Of a stretch of DNA of 64,000 bases, positions 1 through 29,836 are shown piece by piece. Numbering within the stretch: position 1 is the stretch's first letter; each line of letters starts with the position of its first letter. The DNA is taken from positions 16,691,550-16,755,549 of the forward strand of contig NC_089869.1 of NCBI RefSeq assembly GCF_036373705.1, written 5' to 3'. The notes under the pieces are model-generated. The model ran no database searches. It saw only the letters and a list, made by a program, of their open reading frames with translations, and was not told where the DNA came from. Origin of the DNA: Amia ocellicauda (lineage: Eukaryota; Chordata; Actinopteri; Amiiformes; Amiidae). Both the position numbers and the translations under genes were made by a program.

Positions 1-641
1 TCTGTTACAAAAATAAAAAAAGTGTACTTGGGAAAGAAAGTTACCTGACAGATACACAAAACAAACACACGCACTTGGTATATTAAAATACTACAACACT
101 CAACACAACATGGTGCAATATAATTGTATATATTGTTTCAAATGATGACATCAAAAATGTTACATCTGTATTTTCTAGACACCTGTGCAGAGTATGAATC
201 ATCCTGATTCCTTACAAGCACCGCACGAGATGTGAAAATGAAAGACAAATTATCAAAGGCTTCTAATTTCATAAGATTAACCTAGAATAGACTCTTTCAC
301 TGATCATTGATTACCCCCTTCAATCTTTCTACCACATTAAGGATATTTCATTCAGACAAAACTAATTGCAGTGCACAGTTTTGGCAACTGCACCCAGCCA
401 AATTGCTTTGAGAATAACCTGGATATACTTCATCTACCAACACAGCATATGACATGTGGGCGCACTGTGCTGTAACAATGTTTGCTTCAGATGACATGTA
501 AAATTATACTCCCATCTGCTTTGCAAACATTAAAGGTCCCACTTCACATGTCATATCAGAGCCAGGGTATAAGTCTTGATGTCCCCTCTCTTTCCAAAAC
601 AGATTAAAACAAAAAATAAGTGGTAGTGAATGAATACCCTG

Positions 642-718
<77 letters not shown>
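642..718. repeat. (TAA)n microsatellite
   Basis: About 25 uninterrupted TAA/ATT units. The reverse strand reads as a poly-isoleucine open frame, which is an artefact of the repeat. Confidence 0.97.
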
Positions 719-767
719 TTGCTTTAGTTGAGTCAAGAATTAAGTGAATTTTCTATTCAGTAAAAGT

Positions 768-910
768 ACTGGTAACACTTTACAATAGGTCTCCCTAATT
801 ACAGTGTATTAACATAGTAGGTACTCAGTAACTACATCTTAGTTACTCATAAGAACAGTGTAATTATGCATTTGTTAACATGTACTTAACATGTTAATTC
901 GATGTTGCTG
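768..910. repeat. Possible MITE/DNA transposon fragment
   Basis: It begins with GGTAACACTTTACAAT, a terminus common to fish DNA-transposon relics. It resembles the terminus of the fold-back element at 46971-47255. No clear second terminus was found, so this is a tentative call. Confidence 0.3.
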
Positions 911-2109
911 TATAAAACCACTGTCCATTGGGTCATAGGGCTTTATTGTTATATCTCTCAACTCGCTATATGATGTATTGTATGATGGGATAAAATGCTG
1001 AAGTACTGTCAGTAAAACAGAGTAATAGTTTTATCATTAAATTGAAATGCTGGGGAAATAAATGCATTGTAATATTGTCAGGTGATAATCTTTCTGAACT
1101 GTGTTACAGAACAACTCAAACTTGTGAGGCTGTGGTGCAAAAACATTTGATTAGGATTATTTGTTGGTGTTTAAAAAAAAAAGAATTAAACCTACCTTCT
1201 TCCTCCATTGATGGCACACTTCAGTACTTCAGCTTTATTAGTATTAGTCTCCCTTTGGTGTGAACTATACCCACTGAGCAAAATCATACCACTAATGGTT
1301 TTGCTGTCAGAGAAAGAAACTTAAGCTTGCCACTAAATCTTTTTAGAAAATTGTAAGAGCAAGTAATTTTGCACCTATCATACCCCAGAACTCCCCAGGG
1401 CCATCATTAAGTTGAAAAATATAGACTTCTGTTTCCTAATAATAAATGTGTTAAATAAAAAGGGTTCCATACAATTTAAAAATAAAGCTTCTGGCAAACA
1501 TTACCAATATCATATCATTTATCATAGGGTTTGAAAAGTGTTTCTTTCATTTCTTTTTTTTTTCTTTACCTTTGTGAAAACAATTGTTTCTGACAATGGG
1601 GTCTTACTTATACAGACATGTGACATTTTGTAAGCCCAGTAGTACGGGATTCATTGATTTGCTTACAAAAGAGAGGATTTAAAATATTTGAATATGGAAA
1701 TTTGAATATAAAAAATGTAAATGATACTTGTGTTGTCGTCAATACAAATTTAATATTATGATTAGTTTACTTTTCTTTTTTTTACCACAGATACCGGTTT
1801 AGTTGCATGATATGGTAAGATAGTCAGTATAATTGTTAATAAAGAAGAAAGTTAATTCCTTATCCATTGTATTCGCATTACAGGTATGAAGGAATTGAGC
1901 ATTTTACTGCATTACAAGGTCAATTCAATGATACATTTGATGTATTTATTACTTATTTATTGTACATCAGGCTTAATTTGTTATTGTTAATACACATTCT
2001 TAGTTTTAATATGTCAAGAAATGGACATGACCTGCATTATTCAGTGTTTTAGATACAAGTCTGAAGAAATGGCACATGAGTTTGCTAGCTACCTGCTGGG
2101 ATAATGGCA

Positions 2110-2346
2110 ATGATATATTTAGAAAGTAGACATCCGTGTAAATGGCTCTCTCCGATCTCCTGTTGCTGTTGTACACCTCTTAGCAAAGCAGAAAGTAGGG
2201 ACACTTCAGCGTGCGTGACTTACATTAGAGAGTTTGAGATGTGTGTCTGATCCCAAGTTTCAGGAAACATTGGTTCAAGTTGGTATTTAAGAATTGAAAG
2301 GAAAGATTGTGCTTGAAGACCTTGATGGGACCAAGCAGTTTACTTA
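2110..2346 (+). pseudogene. Unrecognised protein-like segment with in-frame stops
   Basis: One frame starting at GTAGACATCCGT reads VDIRVNGSLRSPVAVV onward, with a non-random composition. It is broken by a TGA (about 2218) and a TAA (about 2290) before ending near 2346. Upstream, MAHEFASYLLG-like codons occur in a shifted frame. This looks more like a decayed copy of a coding sequence than random AT-rich DNA, but I do not recognise the parent protein. No splice sites or start codon support a live gene. Confidence 0.25.
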
Positions 2347-5300
2347 AGTGTCTGTGATTAAGCCCTGATCTTTATTAATTGGTTTGTTTGTTGGTGTTCT
2401 TCCTTGTTTTAAAGTGTTGCCAGCTTTCCAAAAGAGTTGATGGCAGTTTAAACTCATTTTGAGACAGATCTCTGGATTCTGATTCGAGTCACTTTATTAT
2501 GTAAATGTTTCACCCATTTTTTTAAAGGATAAGGCTGGTACCCATAACTGAAAATGTAGTCAAAGTAGTCAAATCTTCTTTCTTACACTCGTTCCAATTG
2601 TAATTAGGAAAGGCCTATTTAAATAAATATGCTTGTGCCATCTGTACTATCCTGCAGGCAATGTAACCTACAGTCTTATCGCAAGATTTGAGGCTAGTCT
2701 TTTTCCAGAATTTTCTGTTCCACAAATTTAAATGCTTTTTATACCAAGATGCTGTACAATGAGATCAATGGCATTTACACAAACAGAATTCAATAAATCT
2801 AGACTGTATGTTGTCTATTAGAATACATGCAAGCATAAAGTAGGCTATCATTTAGAAAAATACATAATTTCTATGTTTCTATCATCACTGTAACTTAAAA
2901 ATGTATAAATCTCTAAATGTGTATAAATAAATTCAAAGGTGGCTAATCTAACATACTTGTAGGTATATTTAAGGGTTATTTACCTAGATTTAACCTTAAA
3001 AGGAAGTTTTGGAGGAATTAGGGTAACATGTTGGTCTGGGCTAGAGTTAGTCCCCACTAAACTTGCATTGATTACTGCTAGGGTTGTGTATCTGTTGAGT
3101 TAATTGACAGGTGGACATAGTTTCAAGGTTTAATAGTTACTACAGTTAGGGTACATTAGCTATAAACTTTAAATTTTTATCAGAGCTTTTAAGAAACATT
3201 TGAAAAATCAAAAAACTTTAATTTGACAAGAACCAGAATATTTTAAATAAATAAATCATGCATATTACTGCATGCATTTAGCAAGTACACCTTCTTGTGC
3301 AGCGCAGTACTCTTCAAAAGTTAATTTAGATGTTTTCTAGGATTGGGGTTCAGGCTGTTCTGAGGCCTTCAAATGGGGATAGGTTGTCAACTGTTGTAAA
3401 ACAGTGTAATAAGCAGCCTCTATGCCATGCAGTCTGGTACCATTATGCCATATCACCATTCAGAATAAAGATTTTGAACATCATTCAGGTGGCATTCTAA
3501 GTAATTGTTATATATATATATTTATTTAATATTAGTATTATGAATATGATTATTATTTAAAATGTAGGAAATAATAAAAAATATCAATTTAAGGGTAGTT
3601 TCTGCAAAATATTGGCAGACTGCAATGGACTCTGGGAAAATAATTCACAGGCTAAGATTAAATAAATATGAGGATAAGGAAATTTTCATATCTGAAGAAT
3701 TATTCTTTATACAAAGAATATAAATTGCAAAGAAAGGACAACTCGGATTTGGTTTCAGTATTAATAGGTTAATCTAACAATACCACAGAGTTAAACAGTG
3801 CCGTGGAAGAGATTCGGAGAGAAAGCTTGAATTAATGCGAATTCTACCTGAGGCATTTCTACCCCTGAGCTCGGTGGGGCAGTCAGTCTGTGTGAGATAG
3901 AGAGCGAGGCTCACGGATAGGGTCACACTCCACCATTTCAATAAGCTGATAACATTTCATATAGGCTACACAATGCGATGCATCCTCAGGGAAGACAAAT
4001 CCATGCATTTTAATTGCTCTATTTTCATTGTGTTTTAGGGTATTTCTATGCAAATCTGTCTTAAAATTCATTTTCAATAGAAAAAGGAATATATTTTCTG
4101 TAAATCGTTGTTTTTAAGCATAACTGAATTGAAACCTTATGACTTGTATTATTCTGGATTACAGAACTGCTGTTATTACAGGAATTAAGTTTTTTTTTTC
4201 AGATATATAGTACTGCAATGCAGGGAGCTCAGGAAATATCAGAGAAAAGCAACAGAAGCATTACAATATCCAATTTAATTTGTATTTTTTTATGCATAAG
4301 TCAGTACAAATCATGTTTCAGATGGTGTATAGTTCATTATTATCCAACTCTTCTTAATATTCATATATAAAGTCTCCTCATGTATAGGTTAAAGACAGGC
4401 AACGGAATAATCTGATTATCAAAATTACATTCCTGTGCAAAAAAATCCTTGTATTCTTTTGTTTCTGTGTGAACGTCTGAGAGTGTAATGGGAGCGACAG
4501 GAAATGGATGGGGGGAAATAAATATAGTTTTTCAAAAATATGGATGTAAAAATGGATTGATGGTGGAGACAATTGAGGAGCTTTGTAAACAGACTGTTCA
4601 CTTGGGAAAATGTTGATTTGGTTAAAGAACAGAAACCATTTAGGAACTATAAATAATTAGTTATGGTTGCTGCTTCAGCTAGTTTGGTGATTAAGGAGAT
4701 TAAAGAATTACAAAGTCATGAATCAATAAAATAGACATTCAAAAACTAATATTAATAATAATAAAAAGAAGACTGTAAATTCCTTATGACTTATGATAAT
4801 GAAATAATGCAGGAAAACAGTTTGTGGCAGCAAATGGTTCTAGACACTTGATTTTCACATTTTGTCATACTCACTGTTGTAATGATAAATACTGATGTCG
4901 AACGATCCTCCAGTTATACAGGTGTGTCTAGATACCCATTTTGTCTGTCAGCAACATGAGTAATAATATCAAGCTGAGACATGTGAACTATGGAAACAGA
5001 AAACAAAATATATGTGCACCTGTTTCACTTCTTCCATCTTGATATTTTTCAATTGAAAATCTAAGGGCTTTCCCATAGACATTAATAAAAGAACACACAG
5101 GCATTTGCAAATATCAAAGTATGTTGACTGCAAAACAACAAATGAGTCACAACCACCGGCGATTAAGCCTGTAGCAGCACGAAACTGGGCTCACACACAC
5201 ATGCACACACACACAAACAGCTCTCATTACAAGCCGGGCTGTCAGAAATACCTATAATCTATAATCAAGAATGTCTAGCAAGGGAAGGCATCCTCATTAT

Positions 5301-6884
5301 ATTTTCCCTTCCATCCCTTCTGACTGATTTCAAGTAATAAAATACACTAAATCCAAATTCAGGAAGACAAGGAGTCTGGCTGTTTTGACAAGTTAAATGA
5401 CTGCGGGCAACATTTGGCTGCCAGTCTGCAGGCAGCACACGTAGTTTCTGTGCTGCTCTTTATTCCTGTAGTAGATTCTAACCCACCACATTCCCTTTTG
5501 AGGTGAAATTGAAACGGATTGTGTTGTTCAATATTTTATTGACAGCAGCCTCACAGATTGTTGCTACAATGACACCAAGGATAATTATTTCACCGCAGAT
5601 TTCCCCCCCCTCTCTCTCTCTTTCCCCAGCCCTTCTTTTCCTGTAGAGAATTAGTTTTGCATAAATTACCCTGTAGAATATTTAATCAGTACCCCCACAG
5701 GGAACCAATGTGGCTGATTGCTAGGAACCAAACATAGATAGAGGAAAGGAGACTCCAAGTGAGTGCTAGCACAACTGCAGGATGAAATGAAAAAGATCCT
5801 CATTGTTTATAGTTCAGGATGTGATGCCAAGGCGGTGTAATTTAATTCGTATTTGTGTAGATTTGTTTTCATTTAATAGTAGATTTAGGGCATTTACAGA
5901 GAACAGGAACAGACTGGCTGGCCCACACCTCTGTATCGTGATCTCTGACTCCTTGTCTGGAAGACGCGGGTGTATTTTCATTATTGTTCTCATTCATCTC
6001 TGAGGTTGTCTACAGCAGTGTCATTAACAACAAGACACACCAGGCAGTGTTGGTCAATTGCATTTGAGACCCCGAATATTGTTATCTCGGTGAGAATTGA
6101 CAGTGCCATGTTTCTGTTCCAAGAATTGCAACCCCTTGTACATTAGCCAGGCATCTGTAAGGTGGCAGTTGAAGAGGTGTCCCTTTGCTTACCTGTAGTG
6201 TTGATGTTTATCTACCAGACTAGTATACATACAGAATACAAAAATATTAACAGACAGATGGTCATATTGTTGTATGTGGTGCCCAGTTTTAGTTAATTAT
6301 TATTATTATCTTTTTGAAGACTCATATATTTTGCAGTGTGTTATTCAAATTAAGGTTTTAAGTAGACTTCACTGGCAAACAGAATTAACATTGACTACTT
6401 CCGGTAAATGCCTCCAGTCGATATTACATTGAGCAAGATTTGACTAAATGTGTGTCCTATCTGTATTTTGTGATATCATAGAGGTCCCTGACTTGCATCC
6501 TAGTGTCCCAAAGGCTGGTTTTCATTCCACTTGAGTTTGTATTGATCTAGCTGAATGAAGATCTTGCTGCTGGGAAAGGATGTCAGCCTTTCTGAGATCA
6601 AAAGCAGGTATAGCTTCCAAAATACCTAAAACTGCTTAACAAATGTCCTCAGACCCCCACTACTGTGAATAAACCTATTTGATGTGTTGTGTGTGTATCT
6701 ACAAGCATGATAGGAAGTTTTTTTTCATTGGTGTTTGTTTTCTCTCCTCATTGACTTACCTTTGAACCAGTTTGAACCTCCAAGAATATTTGCCACCTCG
6801 ATGGTTTCAATAAAGTATGAAAACAAATTATTACAAAGAGGGGAGTTACGGACATGTGCAGATCAAAAAGAATAAAATGCAAAT

Positions 6885-6902
6885 ATATATATATATATAT
6901 AT
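6885..6902. repeat. Short (TA)n tract
   Basis: A pure AT dinucleotide run that lies exactly where the adjoining Tc1-like transposase frame breaks off. Confidence 0.85.
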
Positions 6903-7777
6903 GGAAGTAGCCATCAGAGGATGGGTACATGGTGGTCATAAAGGGATGGACATGGTCAGAAACAATGCTCAGGTAGGCCGTGGCATTTAAACGATGCCCA
7001 ATTGGCACTAAGGGGCCTAAAGTGTGCCAAGAAAACATCCCCCACACCATTACACCACCACCACCAGCCTGCACAGTGGTAACAAGGCATGATGGATCCA
7101 TGTTCTCATTCTGTTTACGCCAAATTCTGACTCTACCATCTGAATGTCTCAACAGAAATCGAGACTCATCAGACCAGGCAACATTTTTCCAGTCTTCAAC
7201 TGTCCAATTTTGGTGAGCTTGTGCAAATTGTAGCCTCTTTTTCCTATTTGTAGTGGAGATGAGTGGTACCCGGTGGGGTCTTCTGCTGTTGTAGCCCATC
7301 CGCCTCAAGGTTGTACGTGTTGTGGCTTCACAAATGCTTTGCTGCATACCTCGGTTGTAACGAGTGGTTATTTCAGTCAAAGTTGCTCTTCTATCAGCTT
7401 GAATCAGTCGGCCCATTCTCCTCTGACCTCTAGCATCAACAAGGCATTTTCGCCCACAGGACTGCCGCATACTGGATGTTTTTCCCTTTTCACACCATTC
7501 TTTGTAAACCCTAGAAATGGTTGTGCGTGAAAATCCCAGTAACTGAGCAGATTGTGAAATACTCAGACCGGCCCGTCTGGCACCAACAACCATGCCACGC
7601 TCAAAATTGCTTAAATCACCTTTCTTTCCCATTCAGACATTCAGTTTGGAGTTCAGGAGATTGTCTTGACCAGGACCACACCCCTAAATGCATTGAAGCA
7701 ACTGCCATGTGATTGGTTGGTTAGATAATTGCATTAATGAGAAATTGAACAGGTGTTCCTAATAATCCTTTAGGTGA

Positions 7778-7782
<5 letters not shown>
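6903..7782 (-). mobile_element. Tc1-like transposon, 3' truncated
   Basis: The element's 5' end on the minus strand is at about 7782, with terminus CACTCACCTAAAGGATTATT. It is followed by a transposase frame starting at the ATG at 7632-7630. The first about 240 residues are uninterrupted: an N-terminal paired-like HTH region (SISQSAQLLGFSRTTISRV), a second DNA-binding part and the start of the DDE catalytic core with WSDESRF. The frame then runs into a (TA)n tract, and the C-terminal third is absent, including the later catalytic acidic residues and the other inverted repeat. The copy cannot encode an active transposase. The family is Tc1/mariner; the exact subfamily is not assigned. Confidence 0.88.
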
Positions 7783-7844
<62 letters not shown>

Positions 7845-7863
7845 TATATATATATATATATAT
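7783..7863. repeat. (TA)n microsatellite
   Basis: About 80 bp of TA dinucleotides beginning at the TA target site of the adjoining Tc1-like element. It probably expanded from that target site. Confidence 0.95.
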
Positions 7864-10800
7864 AAGCAACCAAGTGTACTGTAAGGTTTTAATGTTTCCA
7901 AGATCACCACAGAGATTTAAAATAAAAACAAAGATAAAGTCATGATCAATACCATAGCTGAGTTTCAGATCAGTTATTCTTTCTATAATAATGCTCTTTG
8001 CTGCAATTAAGTGTAGAATAGATCCCATGTCCTTATTCATCAAATAAATTTCATTGACTTGAGAACTATACAGATCAATCTTGTCTGCCCAGCTTTTAAA
8101 TAGACTAGTAGTACTTACAATGCAACACAGATGATGAATCGGATGTATACACAAGACTTTCTGTAAACTGTGGCTGACAACTAGATAGGACTCATAAGTA
8201 GGCAACGTGAGCAATTCATACATTGACTTCAGGAAGAACAGCGAGCCTTGTTAAGGCAAAACTCAGAACCCCTGAGAAATAGCAAATGATTAAAAAACAA
8301 GGCATAGCATGTACAATTTTCATAAGGCTTTTATTTATTTATGTATTTTTCCTTCCCTTTCAGTTTTTGTATAATAATGTCTTCCCTCTGCCGCAATGAA
8401 TTAGAATGGTTCCCTCGGTAGAATTATTTATGGTTATATTATATAAAAAATCACAAATGGAAAAATAAAAACAATTACATCTGAAATATTCTTAATACAA
8501 ATTTAACGGACTAGGGGATTGTAAAAAACCTCCCTCAGGTAAATGCTGTATGTGCCTTCCATTACACCTGTGGCCTGCAGGTAAATAAATGTTAGATGGG
8601 GTTCTCTATACTGGATTCATGATCCCTGAGAGACAAACACACACATCCGTATAAACTTCCATTAGTAGACTTGCAGACACTTGTTTAATTGGATGTCATT
8701 TATATATGTTCTGGGAAATTGTATTGTTTGTTGGTTTTGATGCCATAGCCATAAAATGCTTACTGAGTTCTCAAAGATGGACTGTAAAACAATTGGTAAA
8801 AAAATTAAAGAAAAGTGGTTTGTGTCAAAAGTGTGCCTATATTTATTATTATTATTATTACTACTATTCTTTTAAACACTTTGCAAACACAAAACTTAAG
8901 TTAATTCCAATATATATTAATACTTTACATTGCCTGGAGCTGCAGAACAGGCATAACAGAATCTGCTTTTGTTTCTAACCTGAAGGCAAAAGAGACAGTA
9001 CCCTTCCCAGCTGCTTCAAGGCAAAAGGCATTAAATAATGTGATTTTATTCATTTATTTATTTATTTTCAATACAAACAGTGCAAGTTTGAAAATGAATT
9101 AGTTTTTTAAAGACAAAATACTTTTTTCTTTATAAAATACATACATGCATGTATACCTTCATTCTCCCAATAAAATGTTACAGTTAAGAAGTCGAAATTA
9201 AAGAGTGATATACATAGCAGAATGTTATTAGGATTACTTCCAACTGTGTTTCATATTTCGATTCCCGCTTGGAAGCAAGTATTCAAGTTACAAAACTGAA
9301 TATTTCACAACCCCTGCAATGGGAAATGTCATCTGAAATCTGGGGGTTTTCCTCAACGCCTGAAACAGTCAACCAACATTGTCAGAAACTTGAAATCTTT
9401 ATTGGAACGACTTTCCTGTTTCTGCTTTTCTTTTTATACATAGAAACACTTTTTTTTTTTTGCCTGGCTTTAAGCGTAATAGTCAAATCAACATCATAGA
9501 GCTATTGTAGAAGCTGCCTTTCTTCATTCACTTGGGAACTTGGGGTCCCTAAGGAATTGTTGTGAGCCCCTCGCTGTTTAGTTTACTGATTAGCTGACTC
9601 AGCTGCTCATGGTGAATAAAAAGGGCTGCAAATAATAAAAAAAAAAAATGTTGCATGAAAATGGAACATGAACAAGTACATCGCACCAGTGCCTTTCTTA
9701 GGAAACGTACCTCAGTGACTGTGGGAAACTGTTGCAGCCTTTGATGCCTTGTTCACGTTTTCGTCGATGATTATGAACATGGTCAATCTTCGTAAAGTAT
9801 TGCTAATCAAATGTCAGATATACGTGAGGCTGGAAGACAGAAATGTAATATGATAGCATGACACTAAGTAACAGTGAAATCATAGAAAACTAAAAATTGT
9901 TTAATTTGTTAAACGCTGTACTCTGGTGCTATAAGACGGGTGTGTTTTCATTACTTTATCAAGCAAGACAGGAGAAAAACATGGCATGATTTCTCCCCAT
10001 AACTCTTATCATGATCTGACTTCTCAGGATTTGTATTAAAGTCATGTTTTGTTGAGCCACAAATTGTGAAGATAGGAAAAGTGCACTCAACCTGCACTAT
10101 GCTGATCATAAAAAATAAACCAGCACACAGAAATACCATTATTTTCAGCTACATTCCCAAAACACTGGTATTAGACTGAAAAAAGGTGATGTTGGCCAAC
10201 AGTTGAAAAGAAGTCAAGTCATGTGATGGATCTTTCTCATAAAATGATTTCAAACCTGCAACCAATGGGTGAAAATAAACATCCCATAAGAGGAACCTGG
10301 CACCAGTCCCACTCCTGCTCGTCCTCAACTTAACCTCAGGACAGGTTTGTGGATAAATTGCAACAGCATAACAATAATGAAGTAAACTTGCTGATATGGT
10401 TGTTCAGTTCAGGTCCTGAGATTGGTGCTCTTGTAAGGCAGGCGGCTGCAGCTCCTGTCCAATAGCCCAATGGGACTAATTACAGTGTTTACTGTAAAAA
10501 CAAGCAAGGAAATGTATTCCCTTTCTTTGCACAATAAAGCTAACGGGAGGAGAGACTTCTGCATTACAGATACTGTAATGTTTAACCCTCAAAACACTCC
10601 TTCAGCTTAAACCCATTCCAGTGATGTACCTGTTCGAAAGACTGACTTCTCCAATATGGGGTTTCAAGCTGTTTATAAAAGTTAATTCGTATAGAAATCA
10701 GAAATCTGTATCATTACTCTCTACTAGACAATAGTTTAGCTTTGGACACAATTTTCTATTTGTAGACTAGGCATGTGCTCAACACAACCTACACATCTTG

Positions 10801-11755
10801 CTTCCAGGAAAAGTATTAATTAGTTATGAATTACACATTAACAATTCACAAACCTCCCTAACCCATACACCTGCATGGATTATATGTGGAGATGCTTTGT
10901 ATATAAACAAAATATTGAAATGCTTACCAACAAACCTTTAAAGCTTTTTCCTTTCTTAACTGGTGGGATCTAGATTTGTTACTGTATTTGAGTGATGCCT
11001 GTTAAATTCTAGCAGTTACAAATTATTCAGGATTGTAGCTTTTTGTATTTCTTTTTTATAGGAATTGTTTTGTTAAAACCTCTAAAGCTGAATAAAAACT
11101 ATTCAACAGGTATTTGTCAAACTTACTATGCTGTATGTTGTTGACAAGGAGCCCAGGGTCTAAACCACTGCCTAGTACTGATTATTCATAAATTAAATGG
11201 AGCATCAAGACTCTGCTGAAGTACCACATTGAGAAACACTTCACCAACTAAACCAAATGAGTTATCCCCTTTTTAGGAACCATTTTGGCATGTGTATACA
11301 TTCTTCGATAGGAGACACAACTCACTTTGTGCTCCATATTGTTTTGATGACAAAGACTTTTGACATTGGTTTTCAATACAAGATGCCCTAATAATTTAAT
11401 GGACAAAGATCACGATGTGACTGTTTCACCAAACTTGCATACACTACTGTACTTTGTTACAACCATGTAGCTTGTAGTTCTGGAATTACATTTATATTTG
11501 TAATGCCTGTCTTTTAAATGCATAAAAATAAATAAAATGTTCAATGTTAATCATCACAAAGTGTTATAAAAATGGTTCTTGCATTGCTTAAAAATATACC
11601 TGTTGCGACATCTAGTGGCTACAAAAAAGCATGGCATGTCAACATTTATTCTTTTGCTAAGGCAGTGTCTCTGGCACATGAAATTAAATTTAAATAAGTA
11701 TGCGTCCATTGGCAATGAACATATTTTAACTGAAATGGACAGAAACGAGACATTG
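7864..11755. other. Intergenic, nothing recognised
   Basis: AT-rich DNA between the Tc1 relic and the 3' end of RPS24. A minus-strand open frame at about 7864-8223 has no recognisable domain and no supporting splice structure. Near 11605-11620 a GACATCTAGTGGCT motif resembles a weak CTCF site on the minus strand. Otherwise I see no gene. Confidence 0.55.
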
Positions 11756-11772
11756 TACAGTTTTTTTTACAA

Positions 11773-11778
11773 TTTATT
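11773..11778 (-). promoter_or_regulatory. rps24: RPS24 polyadenylation signal
   Basis: AATAAA on the minus strand, about 57 nt downstream of the RPS24 stop codon. The following A-rich minus-strand run suggests cleavage near 11755. Confidence 0.85.
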
Positions 11779-11834
11779 TGATGACAATATACAAGAACAT
11801 CCTCAGCTCGAAGGCATCCCCTGAATATCCAAAA

Positions 11835-15834
<4,000 letters not shown>

Positions 15835-15861
15835 CTTGGCAGCTGCCTCTCTCAGGGATGT

Positions 15862-15876
15862 GGAAAAGAAAGAAGG
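15862..15876 (-). promoter_or_regulatory. rps24: 5' TOP-like tract of RPS24 transcript
   Basis: The minus strand reads CCTTCTTTCTTTTCC about 30-45 nt upstream of the ATG. A C followed by a run of pyrimidines is the terminal oligopyrimidine signature of ribosomal protein mRNAs (growth/mTOR-dependent translation). The exact start base is inferred. Confidence 0.6.
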
Positions 15877-15879
15877 ACC

Positions 15880-16551
15880 CTTTGCTGGCCAACCATATGC
15901 CTGCAGAGTAATTCCACAGGCAGGGCCAAGGAAGTGCCTGAATGAAAATCATATATTCTTACGCTTATTATTGTTATTTGTATTATAACACAAAACAGAG
16001 TATATTTTAAATATAATCCAAACAATTTAAGACACGTTTAACGTAAAATTGCATAATTATATGTCCTGCAAAATATGGTATATACTGTGTTATTAATAAT
16101 TAAGTATATGAGAACAGCACTACCTTTGCAGGGCGAATAAATTGATTACAATAATCTCTTAAATCCTGAGTAAATTGACTGACTGACTAATTTCATGATA
16201 CAAAAAATAGATGCTTTGATAAACATATAAATTAGCCTTTATAAAAAGTCACTGATGTATTTAACCATTTTGTTGTAAAAACCTTATCATTAGAATGATT
16301 CAATAAAATGTGAATCAGTATTGTGTATGTATTTCGGGATTTTATATGCCTCTGTTATGATTATAATTTATAAAGAATATTCAGCCTCAAACCCAAGATG
16401 TGCAATGCCAACCGCGTTTTCCACGTCCTGCCGCTAGAGGGCAGTGTTCCCGGACGGGGGGTCCACACTGTGGACTGTGTGCTTTCTTGCCCGGCGCTCG
16501 TTGGCAGAGGGGTTAAAGGTTACGGCTTCACACACTGCTCAGCATTTCAAC
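15880..16551. promoter_or_regulatory. Shared RPS24/POLR3A divergent promoter region
   Basis: About 0.7 kb separates the presumed RPS24 start (about 15876, minus) from the POLR3A 5' region. Most of it is AT-rich. The POLR3A-proximal 16390-16560 is GC- and CpG-richer than its surroundings and contains a CTCF-like motif. No TATA box is obvious for either gene, consistent with housekeeping promoters. Confidence 0.5.
16431..16444 (+). promoter_or_regulatory. Candidate CTCF binding site
   Basis: CCGCTAGAGGGCAG fits the core CTCF consensus (CCRCNAGRKGGCR) closely. It sits between the two divergent genes, just upstream of POLR3A. The match is direct; binding is inference. Confidence 0.5.
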
Positions 16552-16590
16552 ATGGAGATGTTCCTCCTGGCTGTTGCGTGTGTTGCATAG
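16552..16590 (+). other. Possible POLR3A upstream ORF
   Basis: ATGGAGATGTTCCTC begins a 12-codon frame ending in TAG, about 85 nt before the POLR3A start codon. It acts as a uORF only if transcription starts upstream of it and this part is not spliced out. Confidence 0.3.
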
Positions 16591-16675
16591 CAAAACAGAG
16601 AGAGTGCTTCGTGTGTGTTTATAGATGAAGCTTTTCTGTTTCTTATAGCACAGACTGCTTAAAGCAACACTAATC

Positions 16676-29836
<13,161 letters not shown>

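Larger units (their letters stand above)
1..6884. other. Intergenic gene-poor DNA
   Basis: No exon set with splice sites and a conserved protein could be recognised here. The stretch is AT-rich and holds a (TAA)n tract at 642-718, a possible DNA-transposon edge near 768-910 and a short protein-like but stop-interrupted segment near 2110-2346. Several less AT-rich blocks (about 3850-4080 and 5380-5760) could be conserved non-coding elements, but this cannot be shown from one sequence. In human, RPS24 is followed by a long gene desert before ZMIZ1, so an empty flank on this side of RPS24 is plausible. Confidence 0.6.

Noticed and set aside
551-736. Poly-isoleucine open frame (also 40535-41011 and 60294-60543 areas)
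   Set aside because: Entirely due to (TAA)n microsatellites; no gene.
7864-8223. Minus-strand frame of about 115 aa next to the TA repeat
   Set aside because: No recognised motif, low-complexity extension into the TA repeat, and no splice or promoter context; most likely a chance open frame in AT-rich DNA.
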